DNA of 64,000 nt. Origin: CBDBJL01 sp965206365 (GTDB lineage: Bacteria > Pseudomonadota > Alphaproteobacteria > JABAAW01 > JAHZMA01). The notes below the pieces were generated by a model. That model was not told the origin of the DNA and did no database searches. It saw nothing but the letters and a program-made list of their open reading frames with translations. Numbering within the stretch: the first letter of the stretch is position 1; each line of letters starts with the position of its first letter. This document shows positions 36,377 to 46,430 of this stretch, piece after piece. The DNA lies in contig CBDBJL010000018.1 of assembly GCA_965206365.1 (NCBI GenBank), forward strand, positions 341,080-405,079, read 5' to 3'. Made by a program: the position numbers and the translations under genes.

Positions 36377-36553
36377 TGGGTCCAAGATTTCAGGTGTCTA
36401 AAATCGGTCTTGTTTGAAGATTTAGATTAAGGCTTAAGCAGTAATGGCCTGGATGAGACAGGGTTTCCTTTTAGGTTCCTTGGGGCGATATGGAAGGCTT
36501 TTATATTGTATGATATGGAAGTTGGTATTAACATTTCTTAACGGAGATAACCC

Positions 36554-37066
36554 GTGAATCGTACTGAAAAAGAAGCATTGGTTGTACAAATGCAGACGAT
36601 TTTCAAAGCGACAACTCTTGTGGTGCTGGTGCATTATAGTGGGTTGAGCGTGAGCGAGTCGACAGATCTGCGCAATCAAATGCGTGAGGCAGGCGCGAGC
36701 TATAAGGTTGCGAAAAACCGTGTGGTAAAGCGTGCATTGGCTGGTACAGATTTCGCATTGTTGGAATCTCATTTTTCAGGTCCTATTGGTATGGCTTGGT
36801 CGGATGATCCGGTTGCAGCTGCCAAAGTGGCTATGAATTTTGGGAAAACCAATAAAAAATTGCAAATTATTGTTGGATGTTTGAATGGTGAGATGCTTGA
36901 TTCTACTCAAGTTAAAGCTCTCGCTGCTCTGCCATCTTTGAATGAATTGCGCGGAATCATTATCGGTTTGGTGCAAGCCCCTGCAAGCAAAGTAGCCTTG
37001 GTTACTCAGGCTCCGGCAGCGGGTTTGACGCGTCTCGTCAAAGCTTATGGGGAGAAGGTTGCTTAA
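36554..37066 (+). CDS. rplJ: 50S ribosomal protein L10
   Basis: A 170-residue L10, the base of the L7/L12 stalk. It starts at GTG preceded by GGAGAT. The N-terminal RNA-binding part contains VLVHYSGLSVSESTDLRNQM and YKVAKNRVVKRAL, and the C-terminal helix (ending LVKAYGEKVA) is the L7/L12 docking site. It lies 268 bases after rplA, with the leader between, and 47 bases before rplL. Confidence 0.96.
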   Translation: MNRTEKEALVVQMQTIFKATTLVVLVHYSGLSVSESTDLRNQMREAGASYKVAKNRVVKRALAGTDFALLESHFSGPIGMAWSDDPVAAAKVAMNFGKTNKKLQIIVGCLNGEMLDSTQVKALAALPSLNELRGIIIGLVQAPASKVALVTQAPAAGLTRLVKAYGEKVA

Positions 37067-37113
37067 ACCTATTCCTAATTTTAGAATGAATTTTAACAGG
37101 AGAAACCTAAACA

Positions 37114-37479
37114 ATGGCTGATTTAGCGAAAATCGTTGATCAATTATCAGAATTAACTGTATTGGAGGCTGCTGAGCTTTCCAAAATGCTAGAAGAAAAA
37201 TGGGGGGTCTCAGCGGCAGCCCCAATGGCAGCGGTCGTGGCCGCTCCAGTGGCAGAAGTAGAAGAAAAAGATAGCTTTGATGTTGTCTTGGTAGGGGCTG
37301 GTGCGCAAAAAATTAATGTAATTAAAGAAGTGCGCGCGATTACAGGGCTTGGGCTGAAAGAAGCGAAAGACCTTGTAGATGGTGCGCCTAAGCCAGTAAA
37401 AGAAGGTGTAAAAAAGGATGAAGCGGAAGAATTGAAGAAAAAACTCGAAGGGGTTGGCGCAACTGTTGAAATTAAATAA
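37114..37479 (+). CDS. rplL: 50S ribosomal protein L7/L12
   Basis: A 121-residue acidic stalk protein. The N-terminal dimerisation helix, the Ala/Val/Pro hinge (AAPMAAVVAAPVAEVEE) and the C-terminal domain with the conserved AITGLGLKEAKDLVDGAPK factor-binding surface are all present. ACAGGAG precedes the ATG. It is followed by a hairpin and then rpoB. Confidence 0.98.
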   Translation: MADLAKIVDQLSELTVLEAAELSKMLEEKWGVSAAAPMAAVVAAPVAEVEEKDSFDVVLVGAGAQKINVIKEVRAITGLGLKEAKDLVDGAPKPVKEGVKKDEAEELKKKLEGVGATVEIK

Positions 37480-37503
37480 CAGTTAGGCAAACTCTTTTAT
37501 GCT

Positions 37504-37533
37504 GGGGGGGTGAATCTTCGGATTCAACCTCCC
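37504..37533 (+). terminator. Attenuator-like hairpin between rplL and rpoB
   Basis: A GC-rich stem (GGGGGGGTGAATC with GATTCAACCTCCC) capped by a TTCG tetraloop, one mismatch, followed by TTGTTAAAAA rather than a T-run. It sits where enterobacteria have the rplL-rpoB attenuator, so partial termination is likely. Confidence 0.55.
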
Positions 37534-37622
37534 TTGTTAAAAATAACGTTGGCATTTTTTTATCAGAAAAATTGTCAAAATTTTGATAATATAATTTTTA
37601 GGGATAAGAGGCAGACTTAATT

Positions 37623-40600
37623 ATGGCTTCGGATATTAATTCTTTTACAGGGCGCATGCGGGTACGTAAGAATTTTGGCAAAATTCAAGAGAGTATCGAT
37701 ATCCCTAATCTTATTGAGGTGCAAAAATCATCTTATAATGCTTTCTTAGGAATTGGTGATGGCAAAAATAAGCAGGTTTTCGGCATAGCGAATGTATTTA
37801 AGCAAATTTTTCCGATTCAAGATTTAAGTGGCCAAATGCAACTGGAATTTGTTGATTATGAGTTAGAAACCCCTAAATATGATGTTGAAGAATGCTTGCA
37901 ACGCGATATGACATATGCAGCACCGCTTCGGGTAAAATTGCGGTTAATTATTAGTGATATTGATGAAAAAACGGGCGCGCGCACGATGCGCGATATTCGG
38001 CAAAATGAAGTTTACATGGGTGATATTCCCCTAATGACGAATAACGGGACATTCGTGGTCAATGGGGCAGAACGGGTGATTGTTAGTCAGATGCACCGCT
38101 CGCCGGGAGTATTTTTTGATCATGATAAAGGCAAAAATATCTCGGGGGGCAAATTACTTTATTCAGCACGGATTATTCCCTATCGTGGGTCGTGGTTAGA
38201 TTTTGAATTTGATGCCAAAGATATTTTGTATGTGCGTATTGATCGGAAGAAAAAGATTCCAGCCACAACTCTATTGATGGTTCTTGAGAGCCGCGAGACC
38301 GAGAAACTTCGGGAAGATATGGCGAAAAAAGGTGAAATTCTTGAGCCAACGGATGTTCGAATTCAAGGGATGTCGAAGGAAGAGATTTTGGGTTGTTTTT
38401 ATGGGGTTTATTATTATTCGCGGAAAGGGGATGATTGGCAAACCGTTTTTCAGCCTGAGAAATTGCGCGCTACCACCCTTCAAAATGATTTAATTGATGC
38501 CGATAGCGGTAGGATTTTGGCGGAAAAAGAAAAGAAGGTCGGCAAGCGGCAATTGGAAAAATTTGTTCAAGAGGGCGTTAAAAACATTTTAATTGCAACT
38601 GATGCTATTTTAGATCAATATTTGGCAGAAGATATTATTAATGAAACTACTGGCTTGGTCGTTGCTGAGGCTGGTGATTTGGTGGATAAAGATACTTTGG
38701 AGCATTTATTGGCCCATGGCGTTACGGTTTTGCCACTGCTTGATATTGACAATCAAACTGTAGGCCCACATTTGCGCAATACTTTGTTGGCCGACAAAAA
38801 TCGGTTTCGTGAAGAGGCGTTGACCGATATTTACCGAGTGATTCGTCCCGGAGAGCCTCCCACTTTAGAAAGTGCAGAAAATCTTTTAACCAGCTTGTTT
38901 TTTGATTCCGAACGTTATGATTTATCAGCGGTTGGGCGGGTAAAGATGAATGGGCGTTTGGGGATTGAAGATCCCGATGATAGTTGCCGTATTTTACGGA
39001 AAAAAGATGTTATTTCTATTGTGAATGTTTTGTTAAAAATTCGGGATGGCCATGGTGATATTGATGATATTGATCATTTAGGCAATCGGCGAGTGCGTTC
39101 GGTAGGAGAGCTTTTGGAGAATCAATATCGCGTTGGGTTGTTGCGCATGGAGCGTGCAGTGCGTGAGCGAATGGGTTCTGTGGATCTAGATACCGTTACG
39201 CCTCAAGATATGATTAATTCTAAACCAACAGTGGCTGCCGTGCGCGATTTTTTCACCGGGTCACAATTATCGCAATTTATGGATCAAACCAATCCTTTAT
39301 CTGAAATTACGCATAAAAGAAGACTTTCGGCCCTAGGGCCTGGTGGGTTAACGCGCGAGCGAGCTGGTTTTGAGGTTCGTGATGTGCACCCAACGCATTA
39401 TGGGCGAATTTGCCCAATTGAAACTCCTGAGGGTCCAAATATTGGTTTGATTAATTCTTTAGCAACTTATGCACGGGTTAATGAATATGGTTTTATCGAA
39501 ACGCCGTACCGTCAGGTGGAAAATGGTGTGGTGAGTGATGAAATTATTTATATGTCGGCAACGGAAGAAGCTAAACATACGATTGGGCAAGCAAATGCTA
39601 GCATGAATAAAGAGAAAAGGCTGACTGATGAGATGATTCCATCGCGCAAAGATGGTGAATATTTGCTGACAGGTCCTGAATCCATTGATTATATGGATGT
39701 CTCGCCGAAACAGGTTGTCTCAGTGGCTGCGGCATTGATTCCATTTTTAGAAAATGATGATGCGAATCGAGCTTTAATGGGCTCTAATATGCAGCGTCAA
39801 GCTGTGCCTTTGTTAAAATCAGAGGCCCCTTTGGTGGGTACCGGAATTGAAGCACGAGTTGCCCGTGATTCGGGGGTTACTGTAGTAACGCGGCGTGATG
39901 GTATTGTGGATTTGGTAGATTCTACGCGGATTGTAATTCGTGTTACTGAAGATATTGAATCATCGCAAAGTAATGTGGATATTTATAATTTACTTAAATT
40001 TCAACGCTCTAACCAAAATACCTGCATCAATCAACGCCCGTTGGTTCGGGTTGGGGATAGGGTTAGTGTTGGTGATATTATTGCTGACGGACCTTCTACG
40101 GATTTAGGCGAATTGGCATTGGGACGCAATGTGCTTGTGGCATTTTTGCCGTGGAATGGTTATAATTTTGAAGATTCGATTTTAATTTCAGAACGGATTG
40201 TCCGCGATGATGTTTTCACATCGATTCATATTGAAGAACATGAGGTGGTTGCACGTGATACCAAATTAGGTGAAGAGGATATTACGCGTGATATTCCGAA
40301 TATTGGCGAAGAAGCCTTAAAAAATTTGGATGAATCAGGGATTGTTTATATTGGTGCTGAGGTGAAGGCCGGTGAGATTCTGGTGGGGAAAATTACCCCA
40401 AAAGGTGAGACTCTCATTACCCCTGAAGAGAAGTTATTGCGGGCAATTTTCGGAGAAAAAGCTTCAGATATGCGCGACACCTCGTTGCGCGTTCCACCCG
40501 GAGTTACTGGAACAGTGGTGGATGTGCGGGTATTTTCGCGTCGTGGCATCGATAAAGATGAGCGTTCGCTTGCGATTGAACAATCAGAAATTAAGCGATT

Positions 40601-41807
40601 AGCGAAAGATCGTGATGATGAAAGAGTTATTTTAGAACGTTCATTTTCAGAGCGACTTCGTAATTTATTGGTTGGGCAGATGGTTGCCAAAGGGCCGAGT
40701 GAATTAATTACGAAAAGTGAAATTACGCTTCAGGATCTAAAAATATTTAATAGTGCACAGATGCGCCATATTGTTGTGCATGATAAAAAAACAAATGATA
40801 ATATTGAAGCTTTGTTAAAATTATTTGATACTCAAATCGGGAAGTTGAATGCCCATTTTGAAGATCGAGTGGATAAATTGCGTCGGGGTGATGATTTGCA
40901 ACCCGGGGTTATGAAGATGGTTAAGGTGTTTGTTGCGGTGAAACGTCGGTTGCAACCAGGAGATAAAATGGCGGGGCGTCATGGCAATAAGGGCGTTATT
41001 TCGCGCATCATGCCAATAGAAGATATGCCCTATCTGGAAGATGGAACCTCTGTGGATATGGCATTGAATCCTTTGGGTGTGCCTTCGCGGATGAATGTTG
41101 GGCAAATTTTGGAGACTCATCTTGGTTGGGCATCGCATGGGCTTGGGATACAAGTGAGGGATGTTATGCAAGCGATTCGAGAAAATCGTTCTGATATTAA
41201 AGATTTGCGGATGAAATTGGATTTAATTTATGATTTTGAGGAAGAACAAGAATTGTTAAATCGTATGGATGATGCAGAATTGACAGCACTTGGGAATAAT
41301 TTGCAAAAGGGAGTTCCGATGGCAACGCCGGTTTTTGATGGGGTTAAAGAAGAAAAATTAAATACCTTATTGGCGCAAGCTGGGCTCGCGCAAAGTGGGC
41401 AAATGCGGTTAATTGATGGTAGAACTGGTGAATATTTTGATCGTAAAGTTACGGTGGGTTATATTTATATGTTGAAATTGCATCATCTTGTTGATGATAA
41501 GATTCATGCCCGCTCTATTGGTCCTTATTCACTTGTTACGCAACAGCCTTTGGGCGGTAAGGCGCAATTTGGCGGACAAAGATTTGGTGAGATGGAGGTA
41601 TGGGCTTTGGAAGCCTATGGTGCAGCTTATACACTTCAAGAAATGCTTACAGTAAAATCGGATGATATTTCTGGGCGAACTAAGGTTTATGAAGCCATTG
41701 TTCGTGGGGATAATAATTTTGAATCTGGGATCCCAGAATCGTTTAATGTTTTAATCAAAGAGCTGCATTCCTTATGTTTGAATGTTGAGTTGGTTTCAGA
41801 AAATTAA
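37623..41807 (+). CDS. rpoB: RNA polymerase beta subunit
   Basis: A 1394-residue beta subunit with the alphaproteobacterial N-terminus (RVRKNFGKI). The rifampicin pocket region around residue 545 reads SQLSQFMDQTNPLSE and THKRRLSALGPGG, that is, wild-type at the main resistance positions. The switch/active-site GDKMAGRHGNKGV near residue 1115 is intact and the C-terminus ends in the MLTVKSDD-containing clamp. It lies 143 bases after rplL and 16 before rpoC. Confidence 0.98.
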   Translation: MASDINSFTGRMRVRKNFGKIQESIDIPNLIEVQKSSYNAFLGIGDGKNKQVFGIANVFKQIFPIQDLSGQMQLEFVDYELETPKYDVEECLQRDMTYAAPLRVKLRLIISDIDEKTGARTMRDIRQNEVYMGDIPLMTNNGTFVVNGAERVIVSQMHRSPGVFFDHDKGKNISGGKLLYSARIIPYRGSWLDFEFDAKDILYVRIDRKKKIPATTLLMVLESRETEKLREDMAKKGEILEPTDVRIQGMSKEEILGCFYGVYYYSRKGDDWQTVFQPEKLRATTLQNDLIDADSGRILAEKEKKVGKRQLEKFVQEGVKNILIATDAILDQYLAEDIINETTGLVVAEAGDLVDKDTLEHLLAHGVTVLPLLDIDNQTVGPHLRNTLLADKNRFREEALTDIYRVIRPGEPPTLESAENLLTSLFFDSERYDLSAVGRVKMNGRLGIEDPDDSCRILRKKDVISIVNVLLKIRDGHGDIDDIDHLGNRRVRSVGELLENQYRVGLLRMERAVRERMGSVDLDTVTPQDMINSKPTVAAVRDFFTGSQLSQFMDQTNPLSEITHKRRLSALGPGGLTRERAGFEVRDVHPTHYGRICPIETPEGPNIGLINSLATYARVNEYGFIETPYRQVENGVVSDEIIYMSATEEAKHTIGQANASMNKEKRLTDEMIPSRKDGEYLLTGPESIDYMDVSPKQVVSVAAALIPFLENDDANRALMGSNMQRQAVPLLKSEAPLVGTGIEARVARDSGVTVVTRRDGIVDLVDSTRIVIRVTEDIESSQSNVDIYNLLKFQRSNQNTCINQRPLVRVGDRVSVGDIIADGPSTDLGELALGRNVLVAFLPWNGYNFEDSILISERIVRDDVFTSIHIEEHEVVARDTKLGEEDITRDIPNIGEEALKNLDESGIVYIGAEVKAGEILVGKITPKGETLITPEEKLLRAIFGEKASDMRDTSLRVPPGVTGTVVDVRVFSRRGIDKDERSLAIEQSEIKRLAKDRDDERVILERSFSERLRNLLVGQMVAKGPSELITKSEITLQDLKIFNSAQMRHIVVHDKKTNDNIEALLKLFDTQIGKLNAHFEDRVDKLRRGDDLQPGVMKMVKVFVAVKRRLQPGDKMAGRHGNKGVISRIMPIEDMPYLEDGTSVDMALNPLGVPSRMNVGQILETHLGWASHGLGIQVRDVMQAIRENRSDIKDLRMKLDLIYDFEEEQELLNRMDDAELTALGNNLQKGVPMATPVFDGVKEEKLNTLLAQAGLAQSGQMRLIDGRTGEYFDRKVTVGYIYMLKLHHLVDDKIHARSIGPYSLVTQQPLGGKAQFGGQRFGEMEVWALEAYGAAYTLQEMLTVKSDDISGRTKVYEAIVRGDNNFESGIPESFNVLIKELHSLCLNVELVSEN

Positions 41808-41823
41808 TTTATAAGGTAAAGTG

Positions 41824-44800
41824 ATGAGTGAGATTGTAAAAACCATACAGCAGCCGCGAGTTTCTTCGGGTTTTGATTTAATTCGGATTTCTTTGGCATC
41901 GCCAGAGCGGATCAGATCTTGGTCGTTTGGTGAAATTAAGAAACCCGAAACGATTAATTATCGTACGTTGAAACCTGAACGTGATGGTTTATTTTGTCCG
42001 CGTGCATTCGGACCGGTTAAAGATTACGAATGTATTTGTGGCAAATATAAACGGATGAAGTTTAAGGGCATTGTGTGTGAGAAATGTGGTGTTGAGGTAA
42101 CCCTTTCTAAGGTTCGTCGCGAGCGGATGGGGCATATTGAACTTGCAGCTCCAGTTGCGCATATTTGGTTTTTAAAATCACTTCCTAGCCGAATTGGCTT
42201 GCTTTTGGATATGCTCTTAAAAGATTTAGAGCGAGTATTATATTTTGAAAATTATGTTGTCGTAGAGCCGGGGCTCACCGATTTAAGTTTCAAACAAACG
42301 TTAACAGAACAAGAATATATTGATGCTCAGCGTGAATATGGCGTCGAGAACTTTAAGGCGCTGATTGGTGCTGAAGCGGTAAAAAAATTATTAAGTGAAA
42401 TGAATTTAGAACTGGATGCTGAGAAAACACGGCAAGATTTACGGGATACAAATTCGGAAACACGCAAGAAAAAATTGGTAAAGCGATTAAAATTATTAGA
42501 ATCTTTGAAGGAATCCAAGATGCGTCCGGAATGGATGATTATCGATGTGCTTCCGGTGATTCCTCCAGAATTGCGTCCATTGGTACCTTTAGATGGTGGC
42601 AGATTTGCTACCTCAGACCTTAATGATTTATATCGCCGGGTGATTAATCGTAACAATCGATTGAAACGGCTTTTAGAATTACGTGCGCCGGATATTATTA
42701 TTCGTAACGAAAAAAGAATGCTCCAAGAATCTGTGGATGCGTTGTTTGATAATGGCAGACGTGGCAGGGTGATTGTAGGGAGCAATAAGCGTCCGCTGAA
42801 ATCACTTTCGGATATGCTAAAAGGAAAGCAAGGTAGATTTAGGCAGAATCTTTTAGGCAAGCGTGTAGATTATTCCGGCCGTTCAGTTATTGTGGTGGGT
42901 CCAAGTTTAAAATTGCATCAATGTGGCTTGCCAAAGAAAATGGCATTGGAATTATTCAAACCGTTTATTTTTTCCAAACTAGAACTTTATGGTATGGCTT
43001 CAACAATTAAAGCTGCCAAAAGAATGGTGGAGCGCGAGCGTCCAGAAATTTGGGATATTTTAGAAGAGGTGATTCGAGAACATCCAGTATTGTTAAATCG
43101 GGCTCCAACTCTACACCGCTTAGGGATTCAGGCCTTTGAACCTACCTTGATTGAAGGCAAAGCCATTCAATTGCATCCTTTGGTTTGCGCAGCCTTTAAT
43201 GCAGATTTTGATGGAGATCAAATGGCTGTACATGTTCCGTTATCGCTTGAGGCAATTTTAGAAGCTCGGGTTTTGATGATGTCGACCAATAATGTGCTCT
43301 CACCCGCTAACGGCAAGCCAATTATTGTGCCCTCGCAAGATATTATCTTAGGGTTATATTATTTAACTTTGGATCGTTCAGAATTAAATTCTGAAAAATT
43401 GATGATTGATGATGAAGCAATTTTTGTGGATGCTTTTACGAAATCTTATATGATCATTCGAGATCAAGAAGATAAAGTGATTAGTGAAGGCGATGTGAAG
43501 GATCTTTTTCAAAGATGCCAATCGGGTGAATTAAGTGCGTATCGTGTTCCTTTTTATGCTGGCATTGATGAGGTGGAATATGCGCTTGCAATGAATCAAG
43601 TGCAATTGCAAAGTCGTATTTTAACGTTCCTTGGTAAGGATAAAAGCGGTGGTGAACGCCGGGTTATGACAACGGCTGGGCGGTTAATTCTTTCGGGGAT
43701 CTTGCCAGAATCTGCACGTGAGACTCGCGATGCTTATGATTTGGTGAATCGGGTGATGTCGAAGAAACAGGTAACTGATTTAATTGATATTGTGTTTCGG
43801 GATTGTGGGCAAAAAGAAACAGTGATTTTCTGCGATCAATTAATGCAGTTGGGTTTTGGTTGGGCGTGCCGATCTGGAATTTCTTTAGGCAAGGATGATT
43901 TGTTGATTCCTAAGATGAAGAGCTCTTTGATTGAAAAAACACAACTGCAAGTAAGTGAATTCGAGCGCCAATATCTTAATGGTCTGATCACTCAAGGTGA
44001 GAAATATAATAAAGTTGTTGATGCTTGGTCTGGTTGTGGGGATTCTGTCGCTGTTGAAATGATGAAGGTGATGAAAGAGCAAAAAGGGGGCGTGAATTCG
44101 GTTTATATGATGGCGGATTCGGGTGCACGGGGCAGTGCCACACAAATTAAACAGCTTGCGGGAATGCGTGGGTTGATGGCAAAGCCTTCGGGTGAAATTA
44201 TTGAACGTCCGATTATTTCTAACTTCAAAGAAGGGCTTACAGTGCTGGAATATTTTAATTCTACACATGGTGCGCGCAAAGGGCTTGCGGATACAGCTTT
44301 GAAAACGGCAAATTCTGGTTACTTAACCCGACGTTTGGTGGATGTAGCGCAAGATTGTATTGTCGTTCAAGAGGATTGTGGTACGGATCAAGCTTTAACT
44401 ATGCGTGCGGTTGTAGATGGTGCTGATGTGATTGAACCAATTGGTGAGCGGGTGCTTGGGCGCATTGTGGCGCAAGATGTATTGCATCCGAAAGAAGGCA
44501 CGGTGATGGTTGCGAATGGGGAATTGGTAGATGAAGCCATGGCGGATAAAATTGAATTGACAGGGGTAGATTCAGTAAAAGTTAGATCACCACTAACATG
44601 CGCATTGATCACTGGGATTTGTGCCAAATGTTATGGTCGTGATTTGGCTCGTGGCGAAATGGTGAATATTGGCGAGGCTGTTGGTATTATTGCCGCGCAA
44701 TCTATTGGTGAGCCGGGTACGCAGCTTACGATGCGAACTTTTCATATTGGGGGTGCGGCACAACGTGGCTCTGAGCAATCTTCCGTAGAAGCTTCAGTGG

Positions 44801-46263
44801 ATGGTCAAGCTGTTGTCAGAAGCTCTAATTTGATTAGAAATTCTGAAGGGAAATTGGTTAACCTTACGCATAATGCCAGTATTATTCTTTATGATGAAAA
44901 TAAGCGTGAGCGCGCTAATCATAAAATTCCTTATGGTACACGCCTTTCTATTGCTGCAACAGAAAATGTTAGCAAAGGGAAAGTATTGGCAGAATGGGAT
45001 CCTTATACGATACCGATTGTCGCTGAAAAGGATGGTTTTTCAAATTTTGTTGATTTAATTGACAATGTATCCGTTCAAGAACAGGTTGATGAATATACAG
45101 GTATTGCGAGTAAAGTTGTTGTCGATTGGAAACAGCATCCACGTGGTGCCGATTTGCGACCGCGGATCACCTTGCGTGATGAAGATGACGAGGTGGTTCG
45201 TTTAAGCAATGGTTTAGATGCTCGCTATTTTATGTCGGCAAATGCTATTTTGTCGGGCCATCATGGAAAAATGGTGAAAGCAGGCGAGGTTTTGGCAAGG
45301 ATTCCACGCGAATCTTCGAAAACGCGCGATATTACCGGGGGACTGCCACGAGTAGCAGAATTGTTTGAAGCCAGAAAACCGAAAGAATTTGCGATTATTA
45401 GCGAAATTAGTGGTGTCGTAGAATTTGGCAAAGATTATAAATCTAAGCGTAGAATTATAATTCGCCCGGAAAATATCGAGGAAACGCCAAAAGAATATAT
45501 GGTTCCCAAGGGTAAGCATATTACGGTACAAGAAGGACAAACCATTGGTAAAGGTGATTTATTGATGGATGGGAATCCGGTACCTCATGATATTTTAGAT
45601 GTGATGGGGGTTGAGGCCCTGGCTGAGTATTTATCGAAGGAAGTGCAAGATGTTTATCGTCTGCAAGGGGTGAAGATTAGTGATAAGCATATTGAGGTGA
45701 TTACGCGTCGGATGCTGCAGAAAGTAGAAATTACCGATGCGGGTGATAGCTATTTAATTGTGGGTGAGCAGATGGATCGCTATGAATTTGATGAAGTAAA
45801 CGAAAGAATGCAACGTGAAAACAAACAAGAAGCAAAAGCGAAAAGGCTTTTATTGGGAATTACGAAAGCGGCGTTGCAAACACGGTCGTTTATTTCTGCG
45901 GCTTCTTTCCAAGAAACCACAAGGGTGTTAGCCGAAGCCGCTTCTAGTGGGAAATCGGATAATTTGATTGGGCTGAAAGAAAATTTAATTGTTGGGCGTT
46001 TAATTCCAGCAGGTACAGGGGCAATTGTGAAACAGATGCGTCGGCGGGCACTTGAAGAAGATCAAAAATTGCGCGATAAAATACAGGCGGAACAAGAAGC
46101 GTTAGCAGCAATATCGGTAGATGACTTAAAAGAAACCGGCCAAGATCTGTTGATGCCGGCCATGACAGATACGATTTCGGCAACAATGGAAGCACAAGCG
46201 GAAAGTTTCTTGGCAAATTCGGTTCAGGAATCAGCGAGTTTGGCAAGCGAAGATGAAATTTAA
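41824..46263 (+). CDS. rpoC: RNA polymerase beta' subunit
   Basis: A subunit of about 1479 residues. The zinc-binding CICGKYKRMKFKGIVCEKC is near residue 72, the catalytic NADFDGDQMAVH Mg-binding loop near 459, the trigger-loop region ITGICAKCYGRDLARG near 922, and the C-terminal rudder/jaw region is complete. I use ATG 41824; the GTG one codon earlier (41821) is an alternative, AAGG precedes both. The str operon (rpsL-rpsG-fusA-tuf), which often follows, does not follow here. Confidence 0.98.
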   Translation: MSEIVKTIQQPRVSSGFDLIRISLASPERIRSWSFGEIKKPETINYRTLKPERDGLFCPRAFGPVKDYECICGKYKRMKFKGIVCEKCGVEVTLSKVRRERMGHIELAAPVAHIWFLKSLPSRIGLLLDMLLKDLERVLYFENYVVVEPGLTDLSFKQTLTEQEYIDAQREYGVENFKALIGAEAVKKLLSEMNLELDAEKTRQDLRDTNSETRKKKLVKRLKLLESLKESKMRPEWMIIDVLPVIPPELRPLVPLDGGRFATSDLNDLYRRVINRNNRLKRLLELRAPDIIIRNEKRMLQESVDALFDNGRRGRVIVGSNKRPLKSLSDMLKGKQGRFRQNLLGKRVDYSGRSVIVVGPSLKLHQCGLPKKMALELFKPFIFSKLELYGMASTIKAAKRMVERERPEIWDILEEVIREHPVLLNRAPTLHRLGIQAFEPTLIEGKAIQLHPLVCAAFNADFDGDQMAVHVPLSLEAILEARVLMMSTNNVLSPANGKPIIVPSQDIILGLYYLTLDRSELNSEKLMIDDEAIFVDAFTKSYMIIRDQEDKVISEGDVKDLFQRCQSGELSAYRVPFYAGIDEVEYALAMNQVQLQSRILTFLGKDKSGGERRVMTTAGRLILSGILPESARETRDAYDLVNRVMSKKQVTDLIDIVFRDCGQKETVIFCDQLMQLGFGWACRSGISLGKDDLLIPKMKSSLIEKTQLQVSEFERQYLNGLITQGEKYNKVVDAWSGCGDSVAVEMMKVMKEQKGGVNSVYMMADSGARGSATQIKQLAGMRGLMAKPSGEIIERPIISNFKEGLTVLEYFNSTHGARKGLADTALKTANSGYLTRRLVDVAQDCIVVQEDCGTDQALTMRAVVDGADVIEPIGERVLGRIVAQDVLHPKEGTVMVANGELVDEAMADKIELTGVDSVKVRSPLTCALITGICAKCYGRDLARGEMVNIGEAVGIIAAQSIGEPGTQLTMRTFHIGGAAQRGSEQSSVEASVDGQAVVRSSNLIRNSEGKLVNLTHNASIILYDENKRERANHKIPYGTRLSIAATENVSKGKVLAEWDPYTIPIVAEKDGFSNFVDLIDNVSVQEQVDEYTGIASKVVVDWKQHPRGADLRPRITLRDEDDEVVRLSNGLDARYFMSANAILSGHHGKMVKAGEVLARIPRESSKTRDITGGLPRVAELFEARKPKEFAIISEISGVVEFGKDYKSKRRIIIRPENIEETPKEYMVPKGKHITVQEGQTIGKGDLLMDGNPVPHDILDVMGVEALAEYLSKEVQDVYRLQGVKISDKHIEVITRRMLQKVEITDAGDSYLIVGEQMDRYEFDEVNERMQRENKQEAKAKRLLLGITKAALQTRSFISAASFQETTRVLAEAASSGKSDNLIGLKENLIVGRLIPAGTGAIVKQMRRRALEEDQKLRDKIQAEQEALAAISVDDLKETGQDLLMPAMTDTISATMEAQAESFLANSVQESASLASEDEI

Positions 46264-46344
46264 GATTGATGATCGACAAAAAATAAGCAGAAGGTTGTTA
46301 TGCCAACATCACTTTTTTGGTTGAGATTATTGATTTTATCGGGA

Positions 46345-46378
46345 GTAAATTATCTTTTATTACCAGGATAATTTTTAC
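46345..46378 (+). terminator. Candidate terminator after rpoC
   Basis: AAATTATC and GATAATTT form an 8-bp AT-rich stem with a 12-base loop followed by TT, 84 bases after the rpoC stop. The stem is weak. Confidence 0.35.
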
Positions 46379-46430
46379 GAGATATTTATCATTAACCTAA
46401 ATAATTTTCATGTGGGTTTAGGTTTCTATT

